From: Acidithiobacillus sulfurivorans
GTDB lineage: Bacteria > Pseudomonadota > Gammaproteobacteria > Acidithiobacillales > Acidithiobacillaceae
Reading direction: 5' to 3'
NCBI RefSeq assembly: GCF_018853815.1
Contig: NZ_JAAOMP010000036.1
Location: forward strand, 102,307-166,306
DNA: 64,000 nt
The notes under the pieces were generated by a model that was given only the letters and a program-made list of their open reading frames with translations, was not told where the DNA came from and did no database searches. The position numbers and the translations under genes are program-made. This document shows positions 1-11,127 of this stretch, piece by piece (position 1 is the first letter of the stretch; each line of letters begins with the position of its first letter).

Positions 1-231
1 CCCATGTCGGTCGCAGAACAGGCCGTTGCCCTGTTCGCCGCCAGCAGCGGTGCACTGGATGACGTGGAAGTGGCCAAGGTGCGGCCTTTTGAGAAGGCCT
101 TGCTGGCTTATCTGCACAGCAATAACAAGGACCTGATGGTTGGGCTCGAAGAGAAAAAAGAGCTCACCGATGACTTTAAAAAACAGCTCGACGCAGCAGT
201 CAAGCAGTTCAAGTCCAGTTCGACGTACTAG
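1..231 (+). CDS. atpA: ATP synthase F1 subunit alpha, C-terminal end (partial)
   Basis: This is the last 76 codons of the alpha subunit of the F1 part of ATP synthase; the rest lies upstream of the window. The reading frame is open from base 1 and ends at TAG 229-231. The visible helical C-terminal segment, ending in a Phe-Lys-Ser-Ser-Ser-Thr-Tyr tail, fits the alpha C-terminal domain. It is followed after 9 bases, which contain a GGAGAG ribosome site, by atpG. The order alpha-gamma-beta-epsilon is the standard bacterial atp operon order and makes the assignment secure despite the short piece. Confidence 0.93.
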   Translation, partial: PMSVAEQAVALFAASSGALDDVEVAKVRPFEKALLAYLHSNNKDLMVGLEEKKELTDDFKKQLDAAVKQFKSSSTY

Positions 232-240
232 GAGAGCAGC

Positions 241-1107
241 ATGGCCAATGCCAAGGAAATTCGCGGTCAGATCAAGAGCGTAAAAAATACGCGCAAGATC
301 ACCCGCGCCATGGAAATGGTGGCTGCAAGCAAGATGCGACGCGCGCAGGAACGGATGCGCGCTGCCCGGCCCTATGCGGAGAAAATTCGTGAGGTACTGG
401 GCCATCTGGCGCTGGCACACCCGGAGTATGAACATCCTTTGATGCAGGTTCGGCCCATCAAGAGGGTGGGATTTCTGGTTATTACCACGGATCGTGGGCT
501 CTGCGGCGCGTTGAATGTCAATGTGCTTCGGCAGGTTGTGCATAAAATGCACGACCTGCACGAACAGGGCGTCAGTTCTGATCTCGCAGTCATGGGGAAC
601 AAGGGGCTGGGTTTTTTGCGCCGGCATGGCGCGCATCTGGTTGCTGAACTGAATGGACTGGGCGACAAGCCCAATCTTGCGGACATGATCGGACCGATCA
701 AGGCCATGGCCGATGCTTACGCCAAGGGTGAGGTCGATGTGGTTTATATGGTCTCTTCCCGCTTCGTCAACACCATGCTGCAACGCGCCACTCTGGAGCA
801 GTTGTTGCCCGTGGCCAAGCCGGAAGTGCCTGTCGAAAAACCGGCGGAGATGTGGGATTACATTTATGAGCCTGAGGCTCGCCCGGTTCTCGACAAGCTG
901 ATGCATCGCTATGTGGAGTCTGTCGTTTATCAGGCGGTCATTGAGCATCTGGCCTGCGAGCAAAGCGCGCGGATGGTGGCCATGAAAAATGCCTCGGACA
1001 ACGCCAAACGGATGGTGGGCGATCTGCAGTTGGCTTACAACAAGGCCCGTCAGGCAGCCATTACACAGGAAATCGCCGAAATCAGCGCCGGTGCGGCGGC
1101 GGTTTGA
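241..1107 (+). CDS. atpG: ATP synthase F1 subunit gamma
   Basis: The 288-residue protein is the rotating central stalk of F1, coupling proton flow through Fo to catalysis in the alpha/beta hexamer at the inner membrane. The N-terminal helix motif ([20 protein letters not shown]) and the C-terminal helix ([20 protein letters not shown]) are typical of the family and the length is normal. ATG follows a GGAGAG ribosome site. It lies between atpA and atpD in the operon; a 41-base gap separates it from atpD. Confidence 0.97.
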   Translation: MANAKEIRGQIKSVKNTRKITRAMEMVAASKMRRAQERMRAARPYAEKIREVLGHLALAHPEYEHPLMQVRPIKRVGFLVITTDRGLCGALNVNVLRQVVHKMHDLHEQGVSSDLAVMGNKGLGFLRRHGAHLVAELNGLGDKPNLADMIGPIKAMADAYAKGEVDVVYMVSSRFVNTMLQRATLEQLLPVAKPEVPVEKPAEMWDYIYEPEARPVLDKLMHRYVESVVYQAVIEHLACEQSARMVAMKNASDNAKRMVGDLQLAYNKARQAAITQEIAEISAGAAAV

Positions 1108-1145
1108 CGATTAAGCACAGCATTTTTGGATTTTTTGAGGGTTAA

Positions 1146-2558
<1,413 letters not shown>

Positions 2559-2561
2559 AGT

Positions 2562-2987
2562 ATGGCCATGACCATTGATGTGCGGGTCGTCAGTGCTGAA
2601 GGGAGTATTTACGAAGGCGTTGCCACGATGGTGGTGGCCCCCGGTGAAATGGGCGAGTTGGGTATTTTGCCTCGCCACGCCCCCTTGCTGACTGGATTAC
2701 GTCCCGGCGAGTTACGGATTATTAACGGTGAAAACACCGAATATTTGTTCGTAAACGGCGGCATGCTCGAAATCCAGCCAGACGTGGTAACGGTTCTGGC
2801 GGATTCGGCAGAACGGGCTACGGATATTGACGAAGCCAAGGCGCTTGCCGCCAAACAGGCTGCGGAGGCGCGTCTGGCCAGTAATCTGGATCAGATGGAT
2901 TATGCTGCAGCCCAGGGTGAACTATTGGCTCAAATTGCCCGTTTGAAAGCGGTTCAGCGCTTGCGCGAGCAAGGCCTGCTGCGCTAG
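2562..2987 (+). CDS. atpC: ATP synthase F1 subunit epsilon
   Basis: A 141-residue epsilon subunit, the regulatory partner of gamma in the F1 central stalk. The N-terminal beta-sandwich (MTIDVRVVSAEGSIYEG, PGEMGELGILPRHAPLLTGL) and the C-terminal two-helix domain with Ala-rich repeats are clear. The start could be ATG 2562 or the ATG two codons later (2568). It is the last atp gene and is followed by a strong hairpin terminator before glmU. Confidence 0.97.
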   Translation: MAMTIDVRVVSAEGSIYEGVATMVVAPGEMGELGILPRHAPLLTGLRPGELRIINGENTEYLFVNGGMLEIQPDVVTVLADSAERATDIDEAKALAAKQAAEARLASNLDQMDYAAAQGELLAQIARLKAVQRLREQGLLR

Positions 2988-3028
2988 TTTCGAAAGCAGC
3001 GATGCTCCTGTCTTTGGGCAGGTTTCAT

Positions 3029-3059
3029 AAACCCCGGTCGCTCATGGTGACTGGGGTTT
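3029..3059 (+). terminator. Rho-independent-type terminator of the atp operon
   Basis: A 13-bp stem (AAACCCCGGTCGC paired with GTGACTGGGGTTT, two G-U pairs) with a 5-base loop stands 41 bases after the atpC stop. The T tract is interrupted (TTTGTGCGTTTT), so termination may be partial and some read-through into glmU is possible. Confidence 0.8.
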
Positions 3060-3080
3060 GTGCGTTTTGAGGAAGAGATC

Positions 3081-4463
3081 ATGGATCAGGTGATTACCGA
3101 TATTGTCGTGTTGGCGGCCGGTCAGGGTACCCGCATGCGTTCTGCTCAGCCCAAGGTGTTGCAGGCTTTGGGGGGCAAGCCTTTACTGGAGCATGTTCTG
3201 GATACGGCGCAGAGCTTGCAGCCGCGACAATTGCATGTGGTGATTGGCAATGGATCTGAGTTGGTGCAAAAGCATTTCAGCAACTGGCCGCTGCAGTGGT
3301 GGCATCAGCACGAGCAGCGTGGCACCGGCGATGCCCTGAAAGCGGCTGTACCCGGTCTGCAGGGTGCTGACCGGGTGCTGGTGTTGTACGGGGATGTTCC
3401 CTTGCTGACTGCCGATACCTTGCGCGCATTTTTGGCAAAAACTCCGCAAAACGCGCTGGGACTGAGTACCGCTATTATTGAACAAGCGCAGGGTTACGGT
3501 CGCATTGTCCGCGACGCCCAAGGCCAGGTGCAGGCCATTCGCGAACAGAAAGACTGCAGCACTACAGAGCATGCTATCCAGGAGGTGAATCTGGGCGTGA
3601 TGATATTACCGGTGGCTTCGCTGCCGCATTGGTTATCCGATTTGTCTGCCAATAATGCCCAAGGCGAGCTGTATTTGACGGATGTGGTTGCGGCAGCCCG
3701 GAGTAGTCATCACGAAGTCTGGCCTTTTACTTTTAGCGATGCCAGCGAAGCCCTGGGCGTTAATGACCCGGTTCAGCTTGCGACGCTGGAGAGAATTTAC
3801 CAGCGACGGCAGGTGCGTCATTTGCAGGTTCAGGGGCTACGCCTGGCGGATCCGGAGCGTGTGGATATTCGCGGCACTCTGGAATGCGGTCAGGATTGCT
3901 GGATGGACCCCAATGTTCTGTGTATCGGCAAGGTGCGTCTGGGGCATCGGGTGCGCATCGGAATGGGCGTGGTTCTTCAGGATGTGGAAATTGGGGATGA
4001 TGCAGAAGTTCTGCCCTACAGTGTACTCGAAGGCGCACGTATAGGCGCGAGTGCGCGTATCGGACCCTTCGCCAGAGTTCGTCCGGGCAGTGATATTGGC
4101 GTGGCGGCACATATCGGTAATTATGTGGAAGTGAAAGCCTCGACCATTGGCAATGGTTCCAAGGCTAATCATCTGACCTATATTGGTGACTCGGAAATCG
4201 GTTCCGGAGTGAATGTGGGCGCAGGGAGCATCACCTGCAATTATGATGGCGTAAACAAGCACAAGACCGTGATCGGCAATGATGTGTTTGTTGGTTCTGC
4301 GACGCAGTTGATTGCGCCGGTCAGTGTGGGTGACGGCGCGACTATTGGTGCCGGGAGCACTATCACCAAGGATGTGCCCGCCGGTGGCCTGACCCTCAGC
4401 CGCAGTCCCCAGCGTTCCATAGCGGATTGGCAGCGGCCGCAGCGGAAGATCAAGGAAACCTGA
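3081..4463 (+). CDS. glmU: Bifunctional UDP-N-acetylglucosamine pyrophosphorylase / glucosamine-1-phosphate acetyltransferase
   Basis: GlmU (460 residues) acetylates glucosamine-1-phosphate and couples it to UTP, giving UDP-GlcNAc for peptidoglycan and LPS. The N-terminal nucleotidyltransferase signature LAAGQGTRMRS lies near residue 12, with YGDVPL further on; the C-terminal half shows left-handed beta-helix hexapeptide repeats (IGxxxxIGPFARVRPG, GNYVEVK, NHLTYIGDSEIG). I chose ATG 3081, which follows GAGGAAGAG, instead of the upstream GTG 3060, which sits on the foot of the atp terminator hairpin. It precedes glmS, the enzyme two steps upstream in the same pathway. Confidence 0.96.
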   Translation: MDQVITDIVVLAAGQGTRMRSAQPKVLQALGGKPLLEHVLDTAQSLQPRQLHVVIGNGSELVQKHFSNWPLQWWHQHEQRGTGDALKAAVPGLQGADRVLVLYGDVPLLTADTLRAFLAKTPQNALGLSTAIIEQAQGYGRIVRDAQGQVQAIREQKDCSTTEHAIQEVNLGVMILPVASLPHWLSDLSANNAQGELYLTDVVAAARSSHHEVWPFTFSDASEALGVNDPVQLATLERIYQRRQVRHLQVQGLRLADPERVDIRGTLECGQDCWMDPNVLCIGKVRLGHRVRIGMGVVLQDVEIGDDAEVLPYSVLEGARIGASARIGPFARVRPGSDIGVAAHIGNYVEVKASTIGNGSKANHLTYIGDSEIGSGVNVGAGSITCNYDGVNKHKTVIGNDVFVGSATQLIAPVSVGDGATIGAGSTITKDVPAGGLTLSRSPQRSIADWQRPQRKIKET

Positions 4464-4618
4464 CGGCAGCAGGTGCCCGTTCCTGGCGAAAGGGGCGGAC
4501 TGCCGCGTAGTTTAAGGCAACACAACGGCTACAAGAGAAAAATCATTCAGCCGGTGACTGGATGTCAGGATAAATTCAGTGCGGGCAGGAAGCCCCTCGT
4601 CTTCGGGAGACACAGGTT

Positions 4619-6466
4619 ATGTGCGGTATTGTCGGTGGTGTCAGTAAGACGGATTTGGTGCCCATGATTCTGGAGGGTTTGCGGCGCCTGGAATATCGCG
4701 GCTACGATTCGGCGGGTTTGGCGATGCTCCAGCAGGTTCCAGGACAGCAGCCAAGCCTGGAGCGCGTGCGGAGCGTGGGCCGGGTGGCGGAATTGACGGC
4801 GGCAACCAGCGAGCGGGCTCTGCAAGGCAGGCTGGGCATTGGTCACACCCGTTGGGCGACGCATGGGGGGGTGGCAGAATGTAATGCCCATCCCATGTTG
4901 TCCCATGAACAAATCGCGGTGGTGCACAACGGAATTATCGAAAATTTTCATGCCCTGCGTGCCCGTCTGGAGCAGGCAGGTTATGTGTTCACTTCCGAAA
5001 CAGATACGGAAGTCATTGCCCATCTGGTCCATTTCTATCGACAGACGGCGCCTGATTTGTTTACAGCGGTACGGCAAACCGTGGCGGAATTGCGCGGCGC
5101 TTATGCCATTGCTGTTTTGTCGCTTGCTGACCCGGACCGGCTTTGTGTGGCACGGATGGGTTGCCCTTTGTTGCTGGGGATTGCGGATGAAGGCCATTAT
5201 TTCGCCTCGGATGTGGCGGCCCTGTTGCCCGTAACGCGCCGCGTGCTGTATCTGGAGGACGGCGACGTGGCCTTATTGGAGCGTGACAAGCTGTTGATTA
5301 CCGATCAGGCCGGTCAGCCCCAGAAACGTGAAGAACATTGGAGCGAACTGAGTGCCGCCGCAGTCGATTTGGGGCCGTACCGGCATTTTATGCAAAAGGA
5401 AATCCACGAGCAGCCCCGGGCCTTGGCTGATACCCTGGAAGGGGCGTTGAACAGCCAGTTGAATCTGGGCGATTTGTGGGGAACGCAGGCAGAAGCAATT
5501 TTCAAGGATGTGAACAGTGTCCTGTTTCTGGCGTCTGGCACCAGTCATTACGCGACCCTGGTGGGACGACAATGGCTGGAGAGCATTGCGGGCATTCCCG
5601 CTCAGGCAGAGCTCGGTCATGAATACCGCTACCGCGATTCCATTCCCAACCCGCGCCAGCTCATTGTGACCCTATCCCAGTCGGGCGAAACGCTGGATAC
5701 GTTTGAGGCCCTGAAACGGGCCAAGGAGCTGGGTCATGCCTATACCCTGTCCATTTGCAATGTGGCTGAAAGTGCCATCCCCAGAGCCTCGGCACTGCGT
5801 TTTCTGACCCGTGCCGGCCCGGAAATCGGGGTGGCTTCCACCAAGGCTTTTACGACCCAACTGGTCGCCTTGTATTTGCTGGCGATTTCTCTGGCCAAGG
5901 CGCAGGGCAAACTGGATGCGGATGCCCAGGCCACCCATCTGGAGGCTCTCCGCCAGCTTCCCGGCAGTGTCCAGCATGCCCTGAATCTGGAACCACAAAT
6001 CCAGGGCTGGGCAGCGCGTTTTGCGGGTAAGGAGCATGCGCTTTTTCTGGGCCGTGGCCTGCATTATCCCATCGCCCTGGAAGGCGCCCTCAAGCTCAAG
6101 GAAATCTCCTACATTCACGCCGAAGCCTATCCCGCAGGGGAGCTCAAACATGGCCCCCTGGCTTTGGTGGACAGCAATATGCCCGTCGTGGTCATTGCCC
6201 CCAATGACCGGTTGCTGGAAAAAGTAGCCGCAAATATGCAGGAAGTTCATGCCCGAGGTGGAGAATTGTATGTTTTCGCTGATGCAGATAGTCACTTCAG
6301 CGCCAGCGCGGGTATTCACGTCATGCGCCTGCCCCGCCACACCGGTCTGCTTTCACCCGTGGTACACGTCATTCCGGTACAGCTCCTGGCCTATCATGCC
6401 GCACTGGTAAAAGGCACCGATGTGGACCGTCCCCGCAATCTGGCCAAGGCAGTTACCGTGGAGTGA
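4619..6466 (+). CDS. glmS: Glutamine--fructose-6-phosphate aminotransferase (isomerising)
   Basis: GlmS (615 residues) makes glucosamine-6-phosphate from fructose-6-phosphate and glutamine, the first committed step to UDP-GlcNAc. The start MCGIVGG supplies the N-terminal nucleophile Cys of the class II glutaminase domain; HTRWATHG and the two SIS domains ([40 protein letters not shown]) follow, and the end is the usual [13 protein letters not shown]. The last codons are also the recognition site of Tn7 TnsD, and a Tn7-type element begins 25 bp after the stop codon. A 155-bp gap without an evident terminator separates it from glmU. Confidence 0.97.
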   Translation: MCGIVGGVSKTDLVPMILEGLRRLEYRGYDSAGLAMLQQVPGQQPSLERVRSVGRVAELTAATSERALQGRLGIGHTRWATHGGVAECNAHPMLSHEQIAVVHNGIIENFHALRARLEQAGYVFTSETDTEVIAHLVHFYRQTAPDLFTAVRQTVAELRGAYAIAVLSLADPDRLCVARMGCPLLLGIADEGHYFASDVAALLPVTRRVLYLEDGDVALLERDKLLITDQAGQPQKREEHWSELSAAAVDLGPYRHFMQKEIHEQPRALADTLEGALNSQLNLGDLWGTQAEAIFKDVNSVLFLASGTSHYATLVGRQWLESIAGIPAQAELGHEYRYRDSIPNPRQLIVTLSQSGETLDTFEALKRAKELGHAYTLSICNVAESAIPRASALRFLTRAGPEIGVASTKAFTTQLVALYLLAISLAKAQGKLDADAQATHLEALRQLPGSVQHALNLEPQIQGWAARFAGKEHALFLGRGLHYPIALEGALKLKEISYIHAEAYPAGELKHGPLALVDSNMPVVVIAPNDRLLEKVAANMQEVHARGGELYVFADADSHFSASAGIHVMRLPRHTGLLSPVVHVIPVQLLAYHAALVKGTDVDRPRNLAKAVTVE

Positions 6467-6490
6467 TCGGGTAGGTGCTGTTATGGATGT
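6431..6490 (+). other. attTn7 target site (glmS 3' end plus downstream spacer)
   Basis: The final glmS codons (CCCCGCAATCTGGCCAAGG, then GCAGTTACCGTGGAGTGA) match the conserved amino acids that TnsD reads in canonical attTn7. The transposon end starts 25 bp after the stop, the classical insertion distance. The 5 bases just outside the end (GATGT, 6486-6490) would be the left half of a 5-bp target duplication; the other half could not be checked because the far end is not in view. Confidence 0.85.
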
Positions 6491-6560
6491 TGTAGGATGC
6501 AAATAAAGTTGGTAACAACGAAATAAAGTTGGTAACTTTCAAATAAAGATGGTAACTTTG
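6491..6560 (+). repeat. Tn7-type right end with three phased TnsB-binding repeats
   Basis: The element begins TGTAGGATGCAAATAAAG, closely parallel to the Tn7 terminus (TGT...GG...CAATAAAG at the same offset). Three copies of AAATAAAGTTGGTAAC (the third with one change, AAAGAT) start at 6501, 6521 and 6541, exactly 20 bp apart. Close spacing of repeated TnsB sites is how Tn7 right ends are built. No matching inverted end was found elsewhere in the window. Confidence 0.88.
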
Positions 6561-6565
6561 CTCCG

Positions 6566-6571
6566 TATACT
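6566..6571 (+). promoter_or_regulatory. Candidate -10 element of the tns operon promoter
   Basis: TATACT lies just inside the transposon end and about 27 bases before the tnsA start. No good -35 is visible; the region where it would lie overlaps the third TnsB repeat. In Tn7 the tnsA promoter is embedded in the right end and repressed by TnsB, so the same autoregulation is inferred here. Confidence 0.4.
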
Positions 6572-6597
6572 TATGTCCAGAGTTGGAGGTACGGATC

Positions 6598-7416
6598 TTG
6601 ACCTGCTTACCCCTTGACCCTCGTTCACTGAAATGGATTAAACAAGGTCGGGGAAGGGGCTCAGGAAAAGATTACCAACCCTGGTTGACCGTCAGAGACC
6701 TGCCTTCTGCAGGACGATCTCATAGAATCTGGGGAGTCCAGACTCAACGAACCCACCACCTGCTGTCGGATCTCGAACTGGCGGCTTTTTTTCTATTTGA
6801 CTGGAATCCATCTGTCGCTGATATCCGCGAGCAATATCCACTCCGCTTAGAGGATACCAGTGAGCTTGCCACGCAAGCACATATTCGCCATCCGGAAGTA
6901 CGAGGACAAGTTCAGATCATGTCATCGGATTTTCTAGTGGATACCAATAAACCAGAACTTCCAAGAATGGCTATTCAGGTAAAAACCTCTTCAGATCTTT
7001 CCAACCCTAGAATCGTAGAAAAACTGGAACTTGAACGACGATATTGGGCATTAAAGGGAGTGCCATGGTACTTGCTGACTGAAAAACAAATACCCAAGAC
7101 CGTGACCAGGAACATTGCCTGGCTGTATCCCGCCCAACTGGTTCTGGATGAGATCGAAAACACTCTGAATATGGCACCAATTTATCTAGGCTTCTTTGCA
7201 AAGCATCCGATGTTACAGATTTCTCAGACTGCAATGATGCTTGATCAAGCCTATGCGCTCTCTCCAGGAGAGTCCTTGCAAAGGATCCGCTCGCTTTTAG
7301 CTCTGAGAATTTTCTTGTTCGACCTCAGAAAACCTTGGTCAAAGCTGGCTGTTGGAGAACTACAAGCATCTTCAGACCTTGATTCACTGAGGAACTATTA
7401 TGTTGAGAATCAATGA
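6598..7416 (+). CDS. tnsA: Tn7-type transposase subunit TnsA (endonuclease)
   Basis: TnsA cuts the 5' strands at the transposon ends, so that with TnsB excision is by double-strand cut. The product is 272 residues (Tn7 TnsA 273). Catalytic residues are in place: Glu60 (LLSDLELA), Asp111 (SSDFLV) and Lys129 (IQVK), each offset by three from Tn7 Glu63/Asp114/Lys132. I chose TTG 6598 because GGAGGT (6585-6590) lies 7 bases upstream; an earlier in-frame TTG at 6583 overlaps that ribosome site. The gene overlaps tnsB by 17 bp. Confidence 0.94.
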   Translation: MTCLPLDPRSLKWIKQGRGRGSGKDYQPWLTVRDLPSAGRSHRIWGVQTQRTHHLLSDLELAAFFLFDWNPSVADIREQYPLRLEDTSELATQAHIRHPEVRGQVQIMSSDFLVDTNKPELPRMAIQVKTSSDLSNPRIVEKLELERRYWALKGVPWYLLTEKQIPKTVTRNIAWLYPAQLVLDEIENTLNMAPIYLGFFAKHPMLQISQTAMMLDQAYALSPGESLQRIRSLLALRIFLFDLRKPWSKLAVGELQASSDLDSLRNYYVENQ

Positions 7417-9475
7417 TGTCGTGACATTAGAAGAAACCCGGTATCGCATCCTTGATGTATCGAAAATTCGATATACTTGGATTAATATCGACTCAGATAA
7501 GTCTTTACCGGAACGGATTTCACTGGCGGAAGTAGATGAGCTTATCCATGCTGAGGCACTAAAAAAAATTGACGATCCCTTTTCGCATCTTGCAGTCAAT
7601 CTCCCGGAATATGGCTCGGTGGCACAGCAAACCCGCGACAAACGTTTAGCAATTATAGAGCCTTTAATACACCAGCCGGACATCTGTTTCAGAAGTGGCC
7701 GAGGCGCACTAGTTCTGCAGATCGCAAAGGACTCCGGGACGGCTAAAAAAACAATATATGCCTATCTTCGCCAATATTGGCAGCGAGGTTGCACACCAAA
7801 CGCACTTTTGCCAGACTATTATAAATCAGGTGGGCGCGGAAAAAAGAGAACAGCCACGAAGAAAAAGTTAGGGCGTCCGAGACGTATAGCGCACGGTACG
7901 GGGGCAATAATAGATGACAGCATTGAACGCATGTTTCGCATTGTGCTTGATCGGCATTTTCTGACTGAAAAGGGCCATTCTCTGCCCTATGCTCATCGGC
8001 GCTTCGAGGATATGTTCAAAGCAGCTCACACCGATATATCGAAAGAGGATTTCCCAACTGTCGCCCAACTGCGCTATTTCTATGAACGGGAATATGTCCG
8101 GCCTGAACGTATCCGGTTGAGAGTCAATAAGATCGAGTATCAGAAGGACATCAGGCCGTTACAAGGAACAGCTACAGCCGAAGTTCATGGTCCTGGTGCG
8201 CGATACGAAATCGACGCTACTATTGCGGATATTTATCTGCTCTCCGCTGACCGACAAAAGATCATTGGCCGACCAACCTTGTATGTAGTTGTCGATGTTT
8301 ACAGCAGATTGATCGCCGGTTTTTATGTGGGGCTTGAAAATCCCTCTTATGTCACCGCCATGTTGGCACTGGTGACGGCCATGACTGATAAGACTCAGCT
8401 ATGCCACTCTTTCGGCTATGACATAGAACCAGAAGATTGGCCATCCATGGGGCTACCAGACGCCATTTTGGCAGATCGTGGAGAACTGCTTGGTCATCAG
8501 ATTGAATACCTGGAGCAGTCCTTTGGAGTCCGAATTGAGAATACGCCGCCGTATCGTGGGGATGCGAAGGGTATTGTTGAACGGCACTTCCAGACCATTC
8601 AAGCGGACTTCAAACCATTTGCACCAGGAGTAGTTGCGGGCACCATCATTAAGAAGCGGGGCGGGAAAGATTATCGATTGGACGCAACACTCACCTTGGC
8701 AGATTTCACTAAAATCATTATCGGCTCCATTCTGCATCGCAACCAGAGTTCGGTATTGGTGAAATATGATCGCGATCCGGATATGCCTGACAAACTCGCT
8801 CCGGTGCCGCTCCATATCTGGCACTGGGGTATTCAAAATCGCAGTGGACGACTGCGTAACACGTCTGAGGCGGCACTGAGGCTGGCGATGCTGCCGCGTC
8901 AAAAGGCGACTGTTTCCGATTTAGGTATTCGGTGTTTTGGTGCCTATTACACCTGTAATGAGTTGCTGACATCCGGTTGGTTACATAGAAGCGGGCAACA
9001 GCGGCCCGGCCCATTTGTGGCTGCTTACGATCCTTTAGTGGCTGATATCATTTATTTCTTCCCTGATGTATCCAAATCGGATTATTGGGAATGCTCGCTC
9101 ACCGATCGCTCAAGGGAATTCAGGGGCCGAACGATGTGGGAGCTCTGGGATAGTCAGCAGCAAAAACGAAAATCAACAGCGACAGCTAAATTAGAGGAGG
9201 CAGAAAGTAAAAGAGTGCTGGAAAACGTGATTCAGGAAACGATCCAACGAGCGGAAAAATTACGTCCTTCTTACTTTGGTGAATCGAAGACAGAAACTTT
9301 GGCTGGCATCAACCAAAACCGCCGGGATGCCCGTGAGCAGGAACGCCAGCAACGACGTGTGGATAGCCAATCAACAAAGCCGAAACCCAAAGCAGAGGTC
9401 AGGTATTTGACTGAACAACCCGAAAATGTTGCTTTCCCAGATTTTCTGGATGATCTGTTTGGAGATGATATATGA
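7400..9475 (+). CDS. tnsB: Tn7-type transposase subunit TnsB (DDE integrase)
   Basis: TnsB (691 residues; Tn7 702) binds the end repeats, cuts the 3' strands and joins them to target DNA. The RNase H-fold DDE triad is visible as Asp272 (YEIDAT), Asp359 (AILADRGE) and Glu394 (GIVERHF), with spacing matching Tn7 TnsB. An N-terminal DNA-binding region with a helix-turn-helix-like stretch (residues 105-125) and a charged C-terminal tail that would contact TnsC complete the protein. It starts inside tnsA and its stop overlaps the tnsC start (ATGA). Confidence 0.95.
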   Translation: MLRINDVVTLEETRYRILDVSKIRYTWINIDSDKSLPERISLAEVDELIHAEALKKIDDPFSHLAVNLPEYGSVAQQTRDKRLAIIEPLIHQPDICFRSGRGALVLQIAKDSGTAKKTIYAYLRQYWQRGCTPNALLPDYYKSGGRGKKRTATKKKLGRPRRIAHGTGAIIDDSIERMFRIVLDRHFLTEKGHSLPYAHRRFEDMFKAAHTDISKEDFPTVAQLRYFYEREYVRPERIRLRVNKIEYQKDIRPLQGTATAEVHGPGARYEIDATIADIYLLSADRQKIIGRPTLYVVVDVYSRLIAGFYVGLENPSYVTAMLALVTAMTDKTQLCHSFGYDIEPEDWPSMGLPDAILADRGELLGHQIEYLEQSFGVRIENTPPYRGDAKGIVERHFQTIQADFKPFAPGVVAGTIIKKRGGKDYRLDATLTLADFTKIIIGSILHRNQSSVLVKYDRDPDMPDKLAPVPLHIWHWGIQNRSGRLRNTSEAALRLAMLPRQKATVSDLGIRCFGAYYTCNELLTSGWLHRSGQQRPGPFVAAYDPLVADIIYFFPDVSKSDYWECSLTDRSREFRGRTMWELWDSQQQKRKSTATAKLEEAESKRVLENVIQETIQRAEKLRPSYFGESKTETLAGINQNRRDAREQERQQRRVDSQSTKPKPKAEVRYLTEQPENVAFPDFLDDLFGDDI

Positions 9476-11127
9476 CACTACCCAAAGGTATGGTTCAGGC
9501 GATTTACAAGGATACCGGGATCAGTCAATACCAAGGAAATCCACTCATTGAAGCGCTGCCGCCGATCTTGGACAGGCGTCAGTTAAAGGAGGGGTTATCA
9601 GGCCAAATTGCGTTTCGACCAACGGATATTTATCTTGACGGTCCGACCCGCATTCACGTTATCTCGCAATTACTCGATAATTTTTTCCAGCCGCTATCCC
9701 GTCACATTGAGCTGGAGTCGAAATTATCGGTCATGCTTCGGCAAGGGTATGTTGGCAGAAATCTGGCGACTGGCGAGCTGAATGCTCACATCCAGAATGG
9801 TTATGAGCGTGTCATGCAGGGTGATTTGGCCGTTTTCCGGTTCGAGCATGTGGAGTCTACGGCCAAGAGTCTGGCTTTCATCGGCTGTTCCGGGTCAGGA
9901 AAGACAAGTTCGTTGAATCGTATTTTGGCCACCTACCCGCAATTGATTTATCACGAAACGTACAACTTCACCCAGATTGTTTTCCTCAAAATTGACTGCC
10001 CGCATGACGGATCCCTGAAAAGCCTTTGTCATAACTTTTTCCGTGAAATCGACGCGGTGCTCGCCACCAATTACGTACGGCGCTATGTGGAAAAACGGCA
10101 TAGTGTGGAAACCCTGATTGCGGTAATGGCGCATATTGCTAATACGCACGCGATTGGCCTGCTGGTGATTGATGAAATCCAGCATTTGAGTGTTAAGCAT
10201 TCCGGTGGTGCAGAGCGTATGCTCAATTTTTTCGTCACTCTGGTGAATGAAATTTCAGTCCCGGTTGTCATGGTGGGGACACCAAAAGCCAGATCTGTCT
10301 TTGAGCTGGACCTGCGATCCGCGCGTCGCGGTGCAGGTTTTGGTGCAATTCTGTGGGAGCCATTGAGCAAGCCTTCAGGCGAGCAGGTAATATCACGGAC
10401 CGAATGGGGAGCCTTCACCAACCGTTTGTGGAAGTATCAGTGGCTGACCAAAGCATCACCCGATGTGACCGATGAAATTCGTGATACCTGGTATGATCTT
10501 TCTCAAGGCATTATGGATGTCGTCATCAAGCTATTTGTTCTGTCACAAATCCGGGCTGTTGTCACAGGCGTTGAACGCATTACCCAGAGCTTGATGAGAA
10601 AAGTTTATCAGGATGAGCTAAAGCCCATCCACCCTATGATTGATGCATTGCGGTCCGGTGATGTCACAAAAATAGCCCGTTACTCCGACCTGACCATTCC
10701 CGACGTGGATAGAAAAATACTCGAACTGGGCCATCTGCTGCGTTCCAATCAGGAACGCATTGATACTGCCGTCAAGTATGGGGGAAATGAACAAGCCATT
10801 CGTTTACACAATATGCTGGTCGATATGGGGTATGTCTCTGAGTTGCTTGAACCTCTGATCAATAGGGCTTTTGAAAATCACCCGGGACTTGTGATGAAGG
10901 ATCTTATGCCGCTGATTCTCTCTTGGTATCAGAGCGCAGAGATAGAAAAGACAGCATCATCAAAGCCGAAAATGAAGGCGATGAAAAAAGCTGATTGGCA
11001 TACCCTGGACTCAAACGATTTGCGTTTTTTATTTTCGCAGTCCGCCAATGAGGAAGCCTTCCTAGAATCACTGAGTCGCGAAGGTTTGCTTTTCGATGCC
11101 GAGAACTGGATCAATTCCTTTGGGTGA
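9472..11127 (+). CDS. tnsC: Tn7-type AAA+ transposition regulator TnsC
   Basis: TnsC (551 residues; Tn7 555) is the ATP-dependent switch between target selectors (TnsD or TnsE) and the TnsAB transposase and mediates target immunity. Walker A GCSGSGKT is at residues 138-145 and Walker B LLVIDEIQ around 229-236. Start and stop overlap neighbouring genes (ATGA with tnsB; the stop overlaps the tnsD start), implying translational coupling. Its near-normal length indicates a TnsC of the Tn7 type and not the short CRISPR-associated or Tn5053 type. Confidence 0.95.
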   Translation: MTLPKGMVQAIYKDTGISQYQGNPLIEALPPILDRRQLKEGLSGQIAFRPTDIYLDGPTRIHVISQLLDNFFQPLSRHIELESKLSVMLRQGYVGRNLATGELNAHIQNGYERVMQGDLAVFRFEHVESTAKSLAFIGCSGSGKTSSLNRILATYPQLIYHETYNFTQIVFLKIDCPHDGSLKSLCHNFFREIDAVLATNYVRRYVEKRHSVETLIAVMAHIANTHAIGLLVIDEIQHLSVKHSGGAERMLNFFVTLVNEISVPVVMVGTPKARSVFELDLRSARRGAGFGAILWEPLSKPSGEQVISRTEWGAFTNRLWKYQWLTKASPDVTDEIRDTWYDLSQGIMDVVIKLFVLSQIRAVVTGVERITQSLMRKVYQDELKPIHPMIDALRSGDVTKIARYSDLTIPDVDRKILELGHLLRSNQERIDTAVKYGGNEQAIRLHNMLVDMGYVSELLEPLINRAFENHPGLVMKDLMPLILSWYQSAEIEKTASSKPKMKAMKKADWHTLDSNDLRFLFSQSANEEAFLESLSREGLLFDAENWINSFG